From UBA1100 sp964533265 (GTDB taxonomy: Bacteria > Verrucomicrobiota > Verrucomicrobiia > Limisphaerales > UBA1100): a stretch of 9,909 bases of DNA. The stretch is from NCBI GenBank assembly GCA_964533265.1, contig CAZHJW010000079.1, forward strand, positions 1 to 9,909, written 5' to 3'. Both the position numbers and the translations under genes were made by a program. Below are positions 1 through 5,960 of the stretch, in pieces. The notes below the pieces were generated by a model. The model saw only the letters and a program-made list of their open reading frames with translations. It did not search any database and was not told the DNA's origin. Every line of letters starts with the position of its first letter. Position 1 is the stretch's first letter.

Positions 1-1
1 C

Positions 2-295
2 GACCGTAAGGATCACTTCAACACTTTGGAGGATCCTTGGGAAATGTTTCGGATTATCGGGAACGAACGTAAACGTCGTGAAATGGATCCAACCGTTGTC
101 ATGCTCGCCGAATGCCTTGAGGAACAGAAAAATGCCCAGAACAACGATTTGCACACCGAAAAGTGCCTGTCAGACATGAAGGAGTTTTTTGACAGCACCA
201 CAGCCTGCTACGATAAACTTAATGCGCTACCTACCAGCGCCTTACGGAAATTGTCCAAGATGAGTGACAAGTTACTCAAACTATTGCCCATTTGA
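2..295 (+). CDS. Hypothetical small helical protein, possibly 5'-partial
   Basis: I do not recognise this gene. The frame is open from the first bases of the window, so it may be the C-terminal 97 residues of a longer protein. Internal starts are also possible: a TTG at 26, or an ATG at 44 preceded by a strong GGAGGA motif (28-33) with a 10-nt spacer, which would give an 83-residue protein. The product is charged and mostly helix-forming, rich in Lys, Glu and Leu, with three Cys and no membrane segment or signal peptide. The stretch DPWEMFRI resembles, from memory, the DPWR(V/M)FRI segment near the N-terminus of TIGR00730/LOG-family Rossmann proteins. However, no Rossmann or PGGxGT-type motif follows, so I do not assign that family. 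The stop lies 62 nt before the preferred start of the DCC gene, on the same strand. It could be a remnant gene or a genuine small protein. Confidence 0.45.
   Translation, partial: DRKDHFNTLEDPWEMFRIIGNERKRREMDPTVVMLAECLEEQKNAQNNDLHTEKCLSDMKEFFDSTTACYDKLNALPTSALRKLSKMSDKLLKLLPI
28..33 (+). promoter_or_regulatory. Candidate ribosome-binding site GGAGGA for the ATG at 44
   Basis: GGAGGA sits 10 nt before an in-frame ATG at 44. It would support an 83-residue version of the first ORF. The same bases also read as codons in the frame that is open to the window edge, so the motif may be fortuitous. Confidence 0.35.
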
Positions 296-357
296 CTCTA
301 TGACTACGCCCAAACCCATCTACCATGAGTCATCGAAGAACTTTAGTTTTATTTACG

Positions 358-825
358 ATGTCCGAAATTAATGTCCATACCCTACTTTTCGATGGAGATT
401 GCCCTTTTTGCAGGTCAACAGTGGAGAGCTGGCGTGGGGTGCTAGAGCGTCGCGGGTTTAAAATCATGCCGTTACAGTCGGAATGGGCGAAAACACGGTT
501 GGGTTTGTCGGAAAAGGAATTGCTCAAAGAGATGTGTGTGATTACTCCTGCCGGCCGCGTGTTGGGCGGGGCGACGGCACTGATTCATGTGTGGGGCAAA
601 ATATGGTGGGCTTGGCCACTGTGGCTTGTGGCGCTGGTGCCGGGAGTGAAGTGGTTGTTCGACCACGCATATCGTTGGGTGGCCGAGCGCCGGGTGTGTC
701 TCTCCGGGGCGTGTTCTCTGCACTCACAGTCCCCGCCGAAACGGGGCCTCGGCATCATCGGATGGCTACCGTTGCTTACGGTTATTGCACAATTTATTAA
801 TACAACCAACGAAAGGACATCATGA
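358..825 (+). CDS. DCC-family thiol-disulfide oxidoreductase-like protein (DUF393)
   Basis: This is a member of the DCC1-like/DUF393 family, named for a conserved Asp-Cys...Cys motif and predicted to have a thioredoxin-like fold. Starting at the ATG at 358 (155 aa), the motif LLFDGDCPFC falls at residues 9-18, with the paired cysteines C15 and C18. This close-to-N-terminus position is typical of the family and is why I prefer 358 over the upstream in-frame ATG at 325 (166 aa). Neither start has a visible Shine-Dalgarno. Residues about 81-104 are rich in Trp and Leu and could touch or cross the membrane. A further Cys pair (VCLSGAC) lies near the C-terminus, where the family often ends with a Cys-containing segment. 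A second hydrophobic stretch (about 132-147) follows. The stop overlaps the next gene's start in an ATGA arrangement, implying translational coupling. Family membership is clear; substrate and redox role are unknown. Confidence 0.85.
   Translation: MSEINVHTLLFDGDCPFCRSTVESWRGVLERRGFKIMPLQSEWAKTRLGLSEKELLKEMCVITPAGRVLGGATALIHVWGKIWWAWPLWLVALVPGVKWLFDHAYRWVAERRVCLSGACSLHSQSPPKRGLGIIGWLPLLTVIAQFINTTNERTS
811..817 (+). promoter_or_regulatory. Ribosome-binding site GAAAGGA for the membrane-protein gene
   Basis: GAAAGGA lies inside the last codons of the DCC gene, 4 nt before the ATG at 822. It fixes that start despite the 4-nt ATGA overlap with the upstream stop. Confidence 0.65.
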
Positions 826-1235
826 CAACAGCCGTTTACATCTACATCCTCTACACGATCATCAGTATCGCCATGACCGTTTGGGTGGCTCGCACGCTGC
901 ACAAAAACGGACGCATCTTTCTCCTGGATGCCTTCAAAGATAATGAGAAGATGGCAGACTCGGTCAACCACTTGCTGGTGGTTGGCTTTTACCTCATTAA
1001 TATCGGATTCATTCTGTTGTTTTTACGTTTGATGGAAAAACCGACAACGTTGGTGGAAGGTATCGAGTACATCGCTACTAAGCTTGGCGTGGTACTATTA
1101 GTCTTGGGAATCATGCATTTCTTCAACATGTTCAATTTCAATCGCATGAGAAAGAAAGGTCGCAACCACTCAATGGATAGCGATTTGCCTCCGGTAATTA
1201 CAGCTGTCCCCAATGATGAGACCCACGATAACTAG
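822..1235 (+). CDS. Small integral membrane protein with three predicted helices, unknown function
   Basis: The 137-residue product has three clear hydrophobic segments, at residues about 4-23, 49-70 and 84-106, and a basic stretch (RMRKKGR, 108-114) followed by a polar tail. No enzyme motif is visible. The loop after helix 1 (RTLHKNGRIFL) and the segment NHLLVVGFYLINIGF look like a conserved uncharacterised family that I recall from other bacteria. I cannot name it with confidence. Basic residues after helix 3 and the K/R-rich first loop would both favour the cytoplasmic side, which is awkward for three helices, so topology is uncertain. The start is supported by GAAAGGA just upstream and the ATGA overlap with the DCC gene. 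The 3' end overlaps the SDR gene by 23 nt. The position between a predicted redox protein and a predicted NAD(P)-dependent enzyme suggests a shared membrane-linked process (inference). Confidence 0.75.
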   Translation: MTTAVYIYILYTIISIAMTVWVARTLHKNGRIFLLDAFKDNEKMADSVNHLLVVGFYLINIGFILLFLRLMEKPTTLVEGIEYIATKLGVVLLVLGIMHFFNMFNFNRMRKKGRNHSMDSDLPPVITAVPNDETHDN

Positions 1236-2154
1236 CCCTTCAGGCAAGATAGTAGTTGCTGGGGGTACGGGCTTTCTCGGGTTGAACCTCGCTCAGTATC
1301 TTGTTGAGGCTGGTTGCGAGGTAGTGCTTATTTCACGTAACGATTCCAAAACGGATGGTTCCTGGACTCATGCCAAATGGGATGGGCGTACCGTGGGCAA
1401 TTGGGCTAAACATCTTGAGGGTGCTGCTGCCGTGGTAAACTTGGCCGGTCGCACGGTGGATTGCATTAAGACACCCGATCATTGCGACGAAATCCTGCGC
1501 TCGCGTGTGGAATCGGTGCAGGTGCTGGGAGAAGCCCTCCGAGATATCAGGAATCCTCCACCAGTGTGGGTGCAGATGGCCACCGCACACATCTACGGCG
1601 ATCCGCCTGAAGTAATGTGTGATGAAGACTCCTCCTTTGGTTACGGCTTGGCTCCCATTGTGGGTAAAGCGTGGGAGAAAGCTTACGCGGAGTGTGTTCC
1701 TGATGGAATGAGGCAGGTCATCCTGCGCACCAGCTTTGTACTGGGAAAATCAGGGGGCGCATTCCCTAAGATGAAGATGCTTGCACGTTTGGGGCTTGGC
1801 GGTCGTGTGGGTCATGGGCGGCAAGGAATCAGCTGGATTCACGAACAGGATATGAGTTGCCTCATGGCCCGGGTAATTGCCGATGATTCGATGAAAGGTG
1901 CCTATATCGCTACGGCTCCCAAGCCTGTCTCATATGATGAGTTTATGCGTACGCTACGCCGCAATGTTGGTATGCCCATAGGCTTGCCAGCTGCCGAATG
2001 GATGGTTCGTTTCGGAGCGCACTATCTCTTGCGGACCGATCCGGAACTGGTTCTCTATGGCCGTTACTGTGTTTCACGCAGGTTAGAGGACGAGGGTTTT
2101 CAGTTCGAGTTTCCGGAGATTCAGGAAGCCATTGGCGAGCTTTGTGGTAAGTGA
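1213..2154 (+). CDS. TIGR01777-family NAD(P)-dependent SDR/epimerase-like oxidoreductase
   Basis: This is an extended-SDR, epimerase-like protein of 313 aa, the usual size of the TIGR01777 family (E. coli YfcH is a member), with a DUF1731-like C-terminus. The Rossmann dinucleotide motif is GGTGFLG at residues about 17-23, followed by the second strand ending ISRN. Other family signatures in order are NLAGRTVD (about 76-83), the ATAHIYGD region that contains the catalytic Tyr area, KAWEKAYAE, the LRTSFVLGKSGGAFPKM segment, and GRQGISWIHEQD, the hallmark SWIH motif. The C-terminus (SRRLEDEGFQFEFPEIQEAI) matches the DUF1731 ending. The start is the ATG at 1213 (another ATG at 1216). It overlaps the end of the membrane-protein gene by 23 nt and has no obvious Shine-Dalgarno, so coupled translation is likely. 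The reaction is unknown for most of this family. The last gene of the overlapping unit. Confidence 0.88.
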   Translation: MMRPTITSPSGKIVVAGGTGFLGLNLAQYLVEAGCEVVLISRNDSKTDGSWTHAKWDGRTVGNWAKHLEGAAAVVNLAGRTVDCIKTPDHCDEILRSRVESVQVLGEALRDIRNPPPVWVQMATAHIYGDPPEVMCDEDSSFGYGLAPIVGKAWEKAYAECVPDGMRQVILRTSFVLGKSGGAFPKMKMLARLGLGGRVGHGRQGISWIHEQDMSCLMARVIADDSMKGAYIATAPKPVSYDEFMRTLRRNVGMPIGLPAAEWMVRFGAHYLLRTDPELVLYGRYCVSRRLEDEGFQFEFPEIQEAIGELCGK

Positions 2155-2187
2155 GGTAACCTCAAGGCTTGGCTTGGCCTAATCTTT

Positions 2188-2198
2188 ACCTTAAAGGT
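2188..2198 (+). promoter_or_regulatory. Short palindrome containing the only RBS-like bases before the DASS transporter
   Basis: ACCTT-A-AAGGT is a perfect 11-nt inverted repeat in the 54-nt gap. It contains AAAGG (2193-2197), 11 nt before the ATG at 2209. An overlapping alternative hairpin (CTTTA/TAAAG, 2184-2196) would also cover these bases. The spacing is long for a Shine-Dalgarno, so this is a weak call. No clear sigma70 promoter is visible in the gap. Confidence 0.25.
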
Positions 2199-2208
2199 TC
2201 AGTTCAGC

Positions 2209-3657
2209 ATGGCTGACCAGTCAAAATCCGAGCCAGAGATTCATTACCCGAAACTGGGTGCCTGTGTGATTGCTGGAACCATCCTGTGGTGGATGCCTCC
2301 CCCTGAAGGTCTGGGCTTGGTCGGATGGCATGTCTTCGCCGTTTTCTTTGCCACCATTCTGAGCTTCATTCTGCGGCCTGTTCCGATGGGGCCTGCAGTG
2401 TTGCTGGCTTTGGTTGTTTTGGTGGCCACCAATACTTTGGGTGAAACGGGTAAGGAATCATTTACTGCAGCCATGGCAGGCTATGGTAATACGACCGTCT
2501 GGTTGGTGGTGGCAGCATTTTTGATTGCCGGGGCCATGATCCGCACTGGATTGGGTAGGCGGATTGCTTTGGGTTGTGTAGTCAAGTTTGGGAAGACCAC
2601 TCTGGGCTTGGGGTATGCGACTGCGGTTGCTGAATTCATATTAGGACCAGCGATTCCATCGAATACCGCACGCGGCGGGGGAGTCATGGCTCCCATTGTC
2701 AATTCACTGGCGAGAACATTGGGTTCATCACCGGAAGATCAACCCAAGCGTGCAGGTGAGTATCTCATGCTCAATGGAGCTCATATTAACTTAATTACTG
2801 CAGCGATGTTTCTAACGGGTATGGCCGCTAACGGTCTGGTTGCCGAAGCGGCGGTTGGTTTGGGGAAAGGAATTGAGTTTGGATGGATGACTTGGCTCAA
2901 GGGCAGCATTGTTCCCGGTTTGGCGAGCTTGCTTCTGCTTCCGTGGTTTTTGTTCAAGCTACTCAAGCCGGAGCTGCAGGATGCGAAGGCAGCTCAAAAT
3001 AAGGCTAAGGAACAGCTGACTGAAATGGGGGCTTGGACGCGCGGTGAAAAAATCATGTTAGGAGTTTTTGCCCTGCTGCTGGTTCTATGGGCTTCAGGCA
3101 AAGTTCACGGGATGCATACGGGGGTTGTGGCGTTAGTTGGTGTTTTGGTCCTGTTATTGACGGGTACAGAAAAATGGAAAGATATTACCGGTAACAAGGA
3201 AGCGTGGGATGCGATGATTTGGCTGGGAGGTATGGTGTGCATGGCGGGTCTACTCAAGGAGCACGGTTTCATCGCTTGGTTTGCCAACACAATGGAAGGA
3301 AAAGTCTCTGGTATGGGAGCGCTGGCGACAGCTCTAGCTTTGGCCTTGGTCTACTTCTATTCGATGTACAGTTTCTCCATGCTAACCGGGCATATCACTG
3401 CCATGGTTGCGGCTTTTCTAGCCTTGGCAATTGCTGCTGGAGCTCCTCCTATGTTAATGGTGGCGCTTCTCGCCTATTTTTCGAATTTGTGTGGATGTTT
3501 GACCAACTATTCAACGGGCCCCGTGGTCATCTACTCGGGATTTGGGTACGTACCGGTGGCCCGGTGGTTTAAGATTGGGTTTATTGTGTCCCTCTTCCAC
3601 TTGGTGGTTTGGTTGGGTGTGGGTTTACCCTACTGGAAACTCTTGGGCTGGTGGTAA
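2209..3657 (+). CDS. DASS/SLC13-family anion transporter (CitT / 2-oxoglutarate-malate type)
   Basis: This 482-residue polytopic inner-membrane protein belongs to the divalent anion:Na+ symporter family (DASS, SLC13). Members move di- and tricarboxylates or sulfate, by Na+ symport or, in the CitT/DiT branch, by dicarboxylate exchange. The first substrate-binding hairpin carries PSNTARGGGVMAPI at 150-163, with the family SNT triplet at 151-153. The second carries LTNYSTGPVVIYSG at 431-444. The LT(H/N)Y(G/S)(T/S)G form is that of E. coli CitT and plastid 2-oxoglutarate/malate translocators rather than animal NaDC transporters. Hydrophobic helices fill nearly the whole length, interrupted by a polar, K/E-rich cytoplasmic-type loop at about 253-280. 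Length is normal for the family. The start has only a weak RBS. The gene converges on tyrS with 13 nt between the stops and no obvious terminator. A C4-dicarboxylate or citrate substrate is likely but not shown. Confidence 0.9.
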   Translation: MADQSKSEPEIHYPKLGACVIAGTILWWMPPPEGLGLVGWHVFAVFFATILSFILRPVPMGPAVLLALVVLVATNTLGETGKESFTAAMAGYGNTTVWLVVAAFLIAGAMIRTGLGRRIALGCVVKFGKTTLGLGYATAVAEFILGPAIPSNTARGGGVMAPIVNSLARTLGSSPEDQPKRAGEYLMLNGAHINLITAAMFLTGMAANGLVAEAAVGLGKGIEFGWMTWLKGSIVPGLASLLLLPWFLFKLLKPELQDAKAAQNKAKEQLTEMGAWTRGEKIMLGVFALLLVLWASGKVHGMHTGVVALVGVLVLLLTGTEKWKDITGNKEAWDAMIWLGGMVCMAGLLKEHGFIAWFANTMEGKVSGMGALATALALALVYFYSMYSFSMLTGHITAMVAAFLALAIAAGAPPMLMVALLAYFSNLCGCLTNYSTGPVVIYSGFGYVPVARWFKIGFIVSLFHLVVWLGVGLPYWKLLGWW

Positions 3658-3670
3658 GAAGCCAGTGACC

Positions 3671-4951
3671 CTATTTCACCGATAAAACGGTGTAGTTGCG
3701 TTTGCCCTTACGCAAGAGGAGATGTTTACCGAAGAGCAGGGCTTCAGTAGTGATTTTTTCCTGAGGATCAGATTGGCGTTCGTTGTTTAGATTGATACCA
3801 CCGCCCTGTAAATCCTTCCTAGCCTGACCGTTGGATTGGCACAGGCCACTGGCCACAAATAATTCCAGGATGGGCATTCCCTCGCCTTCCAGTTTTGATT
3901 TTTCAATTTCCACCGTGGGAACTTCACCGACGATTTCATTAAAGGTGTCCTCACCGGTACCTTTCAAGCCCCCTCCAAAAAGAATCTGGCTAGCCTGTTG
4001 GGCTTCTTTCGTTGCATTCGCCCCGTGAATGAGGTCAGTCATGGCGATTGCCAATGCGGTGTGTGCTTCACGGGCACCGGGGTTTTCCACGTGGTTTTTC
4101 TCCAACTTTGTAATGCGCTCTTGGGGCAGAAATGTGAAATACTTCAGGTAACGGATTACATCAGTGTCATCGGTGCGGATCCAGAACTGGTAAAACTTGT
4201 AGACGCTGGTTCGGGCACTATCGAGCCACACTGAGCCGTCCTCGGTCTTGCCAAATTTAGTGCCATCAGCGTTGGTGATGAGAGGCAGTGTGAGGCCGTA
4301 AACCGTCTGGTTGAGTTTTCGCCGCGACAGCTCAATTCCAGCAGTGATGTTGCCCCATTGGTCGCTGCCTCCAATTTGAAGTTCACAATTATGTGCGTTC
4401 TTGAGGTGATAAAAATCAAACGCCTGGAGCAGCATGTACGAAAACTCGGTGAAGCTAATGCCAGCATCGCGATCCTCCATCCGCGTGCGCACGCTTTCCT
4501 TGGCAACCATACTGTTGACGGTGAAATGTTTTCCAAAATCGCGCAGAAAATCGAGCAGGGTGACGTTGTCAGTCCAATCAGCGTTATCGAGCAGACGGGC
4601 AGGGTTGCTTGAGGTGTCGAAATCAAGCAGTTTGCCTAGCTGTTTCTTCACTGCGGCAATGTTTTCCTGTAACGTTTCGCGCGTGAGTAGATTGCGCTCA
4701 GCAGATTTACCGCTTGGGTCACCAATGGCACCAGTTGCTCCACCAGCCAGTGCGATGGGAATGTGGCCCTGATCCTGAAATCTCCTTAATGCAATAAGAG
4801 GCACAAGATTGCCAACGTGTAGACTGTCGGCTGTTGGATCAAATCCACAATAGAGCACGATAGGGCCGTTGCCCGTACGTTCAGTGAGGGCCTCGGAGTC
4901 GGTACAGTCTTTAATTAGCCCGCGCCAAGTCAATTCATCCAAAATGCTCAT
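3671..4951 (-). CDS. tyrS: Tyrosine--tRNA ligase (TyrS)
   Basis: This enzyme activates tyrosine with ATP and charges tRNA-Tyr in the cytoplasm. It is a class I synthetase of 426 aa, the normal length for bacterial TyrS. The sequence opens with YCGFDPTADSLHVGN (34-48), in which HVGN is the HIGH signature. GGATGAIGDPSGKSAERN (70-87) follows, then the tyrosine-binding QIGGSDQWGN (192-201) and the KMSKS-equivalent KFGKT (232-236), as in E. coli TyrS. The C-terminal S4 RNA-binding domain covers about 361-426 (LFVASGLCQSNGQARKDLQGGGI). All key motifs are present, so the gene looks intact. The ATG at 4951 gives the expected N-terminus but has no Shine-Dalgarno. It follows the protease gene by 46 nt on the same strand, so the two are probably co-transcribed. 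No T-box leader is seen in the short upstream gap. Confidence 0.97.
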   Translation of the reverse strand: MSILDELTWRGLIKDCTDSEALTERTGNGPIVLYCGFDPTADSLHVGNLVPLIALRRFQDQGHIPIALAGGATGAIGDPSGKSAERNLLTRETLQENIAAVKKQLGKLLDFDTSSNPARLLDNADWTDNVTLLDFLRDFGKHFTVNSMVAKESVRTRMEDRDAGISFTEFSYMLLQAFDFYHLKNAHNCELQIGGSDQWGNITAGIELSRRKLNQTVYGLTLPLITNADGTKFGKTEDGSVWLDSARTSVYKFYQFWIRTDDTDVIRYLKYFTFLPQERITKLEKNHVENPGAREAHTALAIAMTDLIHGANATKEAQQASQILFGGGLKGTGEDTFNEIVGEVPTVEIEKSKLEGEGMPILELFVASGLCQSNGQARKDLQGGGINLNNERQSDPQEKITTEALLFGKHLLLRKGKRNYTVLSVK

Positions 4952-4997
4952 GCGAAACGCATTAAGGCTGAGGGATGAGGATGCGACAAGGAAAACT

Positions 4998-5873
4998 CTA
5001 TTTCGCTTTGATCAACGTTCGCAAGTGTTCCAAAGAGACGGTGTTTTTAAAGACCATCTGCAGGTTGTCTTTGGTGCCGTCTTTTTTCACATCGTAGTAG
5101 GTGCTTTGTGTGTTATTCACGCTGGCGATGACCGCACCATATTCGTTGAAAACTGGTGCGCCACTGGAGCCTTTAGCAAAGTCCGCAGTAATAGAGATCA
5201 TGCGACGCGAGCCTTCTTTGCGGGTACTATCGAGATACTTTCTTGAAATGATTCCTTCACTGAGAACATAAAAGTGACGGTTTGGATGGCTGAAAACGCG
5301 AACCTTGCCGCCGATGGGAGCGTCCAGTGGACTCAGGGTTACCGGGAGTGGGGTGAAGCCTTTTCCGTTTGCTCTAAGAATGGCTAGATCCGTTCTTTTG
5401 TCAGCTGCAAGCACCTCCACGACCGGTGCGACGCGTCCGTCACCTGTCATAATTACAAGCGTGTCATTCTTTGCATTATCCACAACATGGTAGCTGGTAC
5501 AGAACGCACCATCTTCAGTCAGCATAAATCCGCTGGCGGCACCACTATGCCAGTTGGGGCAGTTTTGGCATTTGTATAGACCGGAGACCACGAGTACGCC
5601 TTTGCGGCTTCGTTCAGCGATTTCAGCAGTGTTGAGTTTTTTGTCGCCGGACATTTGCAAAGTAAGTTGGCATTGTTTGCGATTTAGCTGTTTGAGGAGA
5701 TCAGACGCTTTCACGCTGTCTTTGGCATCGCGAAGCTGCTTAGCATGCAGGTTGAGTTCACTAAGTAAACCACGGTCATCAATCATGCCATTCGGGAGAA
5801 TCCCTCGGTTGACGCGAAGCTCGCTGGCGTTCAGGACACAGGCAATAAAGGACAGGCATAAAATCATACGCAT
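4998..5873 (-). CDS. Secreted trypsin-like serine protease (S1/HtrA-like catalytic domain, no PDZ)
   Basis: The 291-residue protein starts with a hydrophobic segment (about residues 3-16, ending LNA-SEL) that looks like a Sec signal peptide, so it is probably periplasmic or exported. A charged, helical region (about 30-90) precedes a trypsin-2-type domain. The catalytic triad can be read directly: H129 in CTSYHVVDN, D162 in RTDLAILR, and S237 in GSSGAP, a variant of the usual GNSGGP. A CxxC pair (C102, C105, in KCQNCPNWH) sits just before the domain's first strands and might bind metal or form a disulfide. No PDZ domain follows, since the chain ends soon after the catalytic serine region, so it is not a full DegP/HtrA. 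The start is ATG 5873, or ATG 5867 two codons later, and neither has a Shine-Dalgarno. It lies just downstream of the rpsA terminator and 46 nt before tyrS. Its substrate is unknown. Confidence 0.85.
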   Translation of the reverse strand: MRMILCLSFIACVLNASELRVNRGILPNGMIDDRGLLSELNLHAKQLRDAKDSVKASDLLKQLNRKQCQLTLQMSGDKKLNTAEIAERSRKGVLVVSGLYKCQNCPNWHSGAASGFMLTEDGAFCTSYHVVDNAKNDTLVIMTGDGRVAPVVEVLAADKRTDLAILRANGKGFTPLPVTLSPLDAPIGGKVRVFSHPNRHFYVLSEGIISRKYLDSTRKEGSRRMISITADFAKGSSGAPVFNEYGAVIASVNNTQSTYYDVKKDGTKDNLQMVFKNTVSLEHLRTLIKAK

Positions 5874-5905
5874 GGGGCAATCATCAGTAATGAATGGGTT
5901 TGTGC

Positions 5906-5932
5906 AATAAAAAAGGCGGCCTTAAGGCCGCC
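5906..5932 (-). terminator. Intrinsic terminator of rpsA
   Basis: GGCGGCCTTAAGGCCGCC (5915-5932) is a perfect 18-nt GC-rich palindrome. On the minus strand it is followed by TTTTTTATT. It begins about 28 nt past the rpsA stop codon, so it is a strong Rho-independent terminator for rpsA. On the plus strand the T-run is absent, so it acts in one direction. Confidence 0.9.
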
Positions 5933-5960
5933 AGTGAGTGGTTGTGACGGGTCAAAAAAG

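Noticed and set aside
300..371. 23-codon ORF (starting ATGACTACGCCC) overlapping the start of the DCC gene, a possible leader peptide
   Set aside because: No Shine-Dalgarno, no recognisable peptide, and a frame this short is expected by chance. The 14-nt overlap with the preferred DCC start is suggestive but not enough.
585..971. Minus-strand 128-aa frame opposite the DCC and membrane-protein genes
   Set aside because: It is a shadow of well-supported plus-strand genes, with no family resemblance and no RBS.
3677..3692. CACCG-N6-CGGTG stem between the convergent transporter and tyrS genes, as a bidirectional terminator
   Set aside because: Only 5 bp, lies inside the tyrS coding end, and no T-run follows on either strand.
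4156..4626. 156-aa minus-strand frame inside tyrS
   Set aside because: It lies in another frame of an intact tyrS and its translation is low-complexity Ser/Thr/Leu without domain features.
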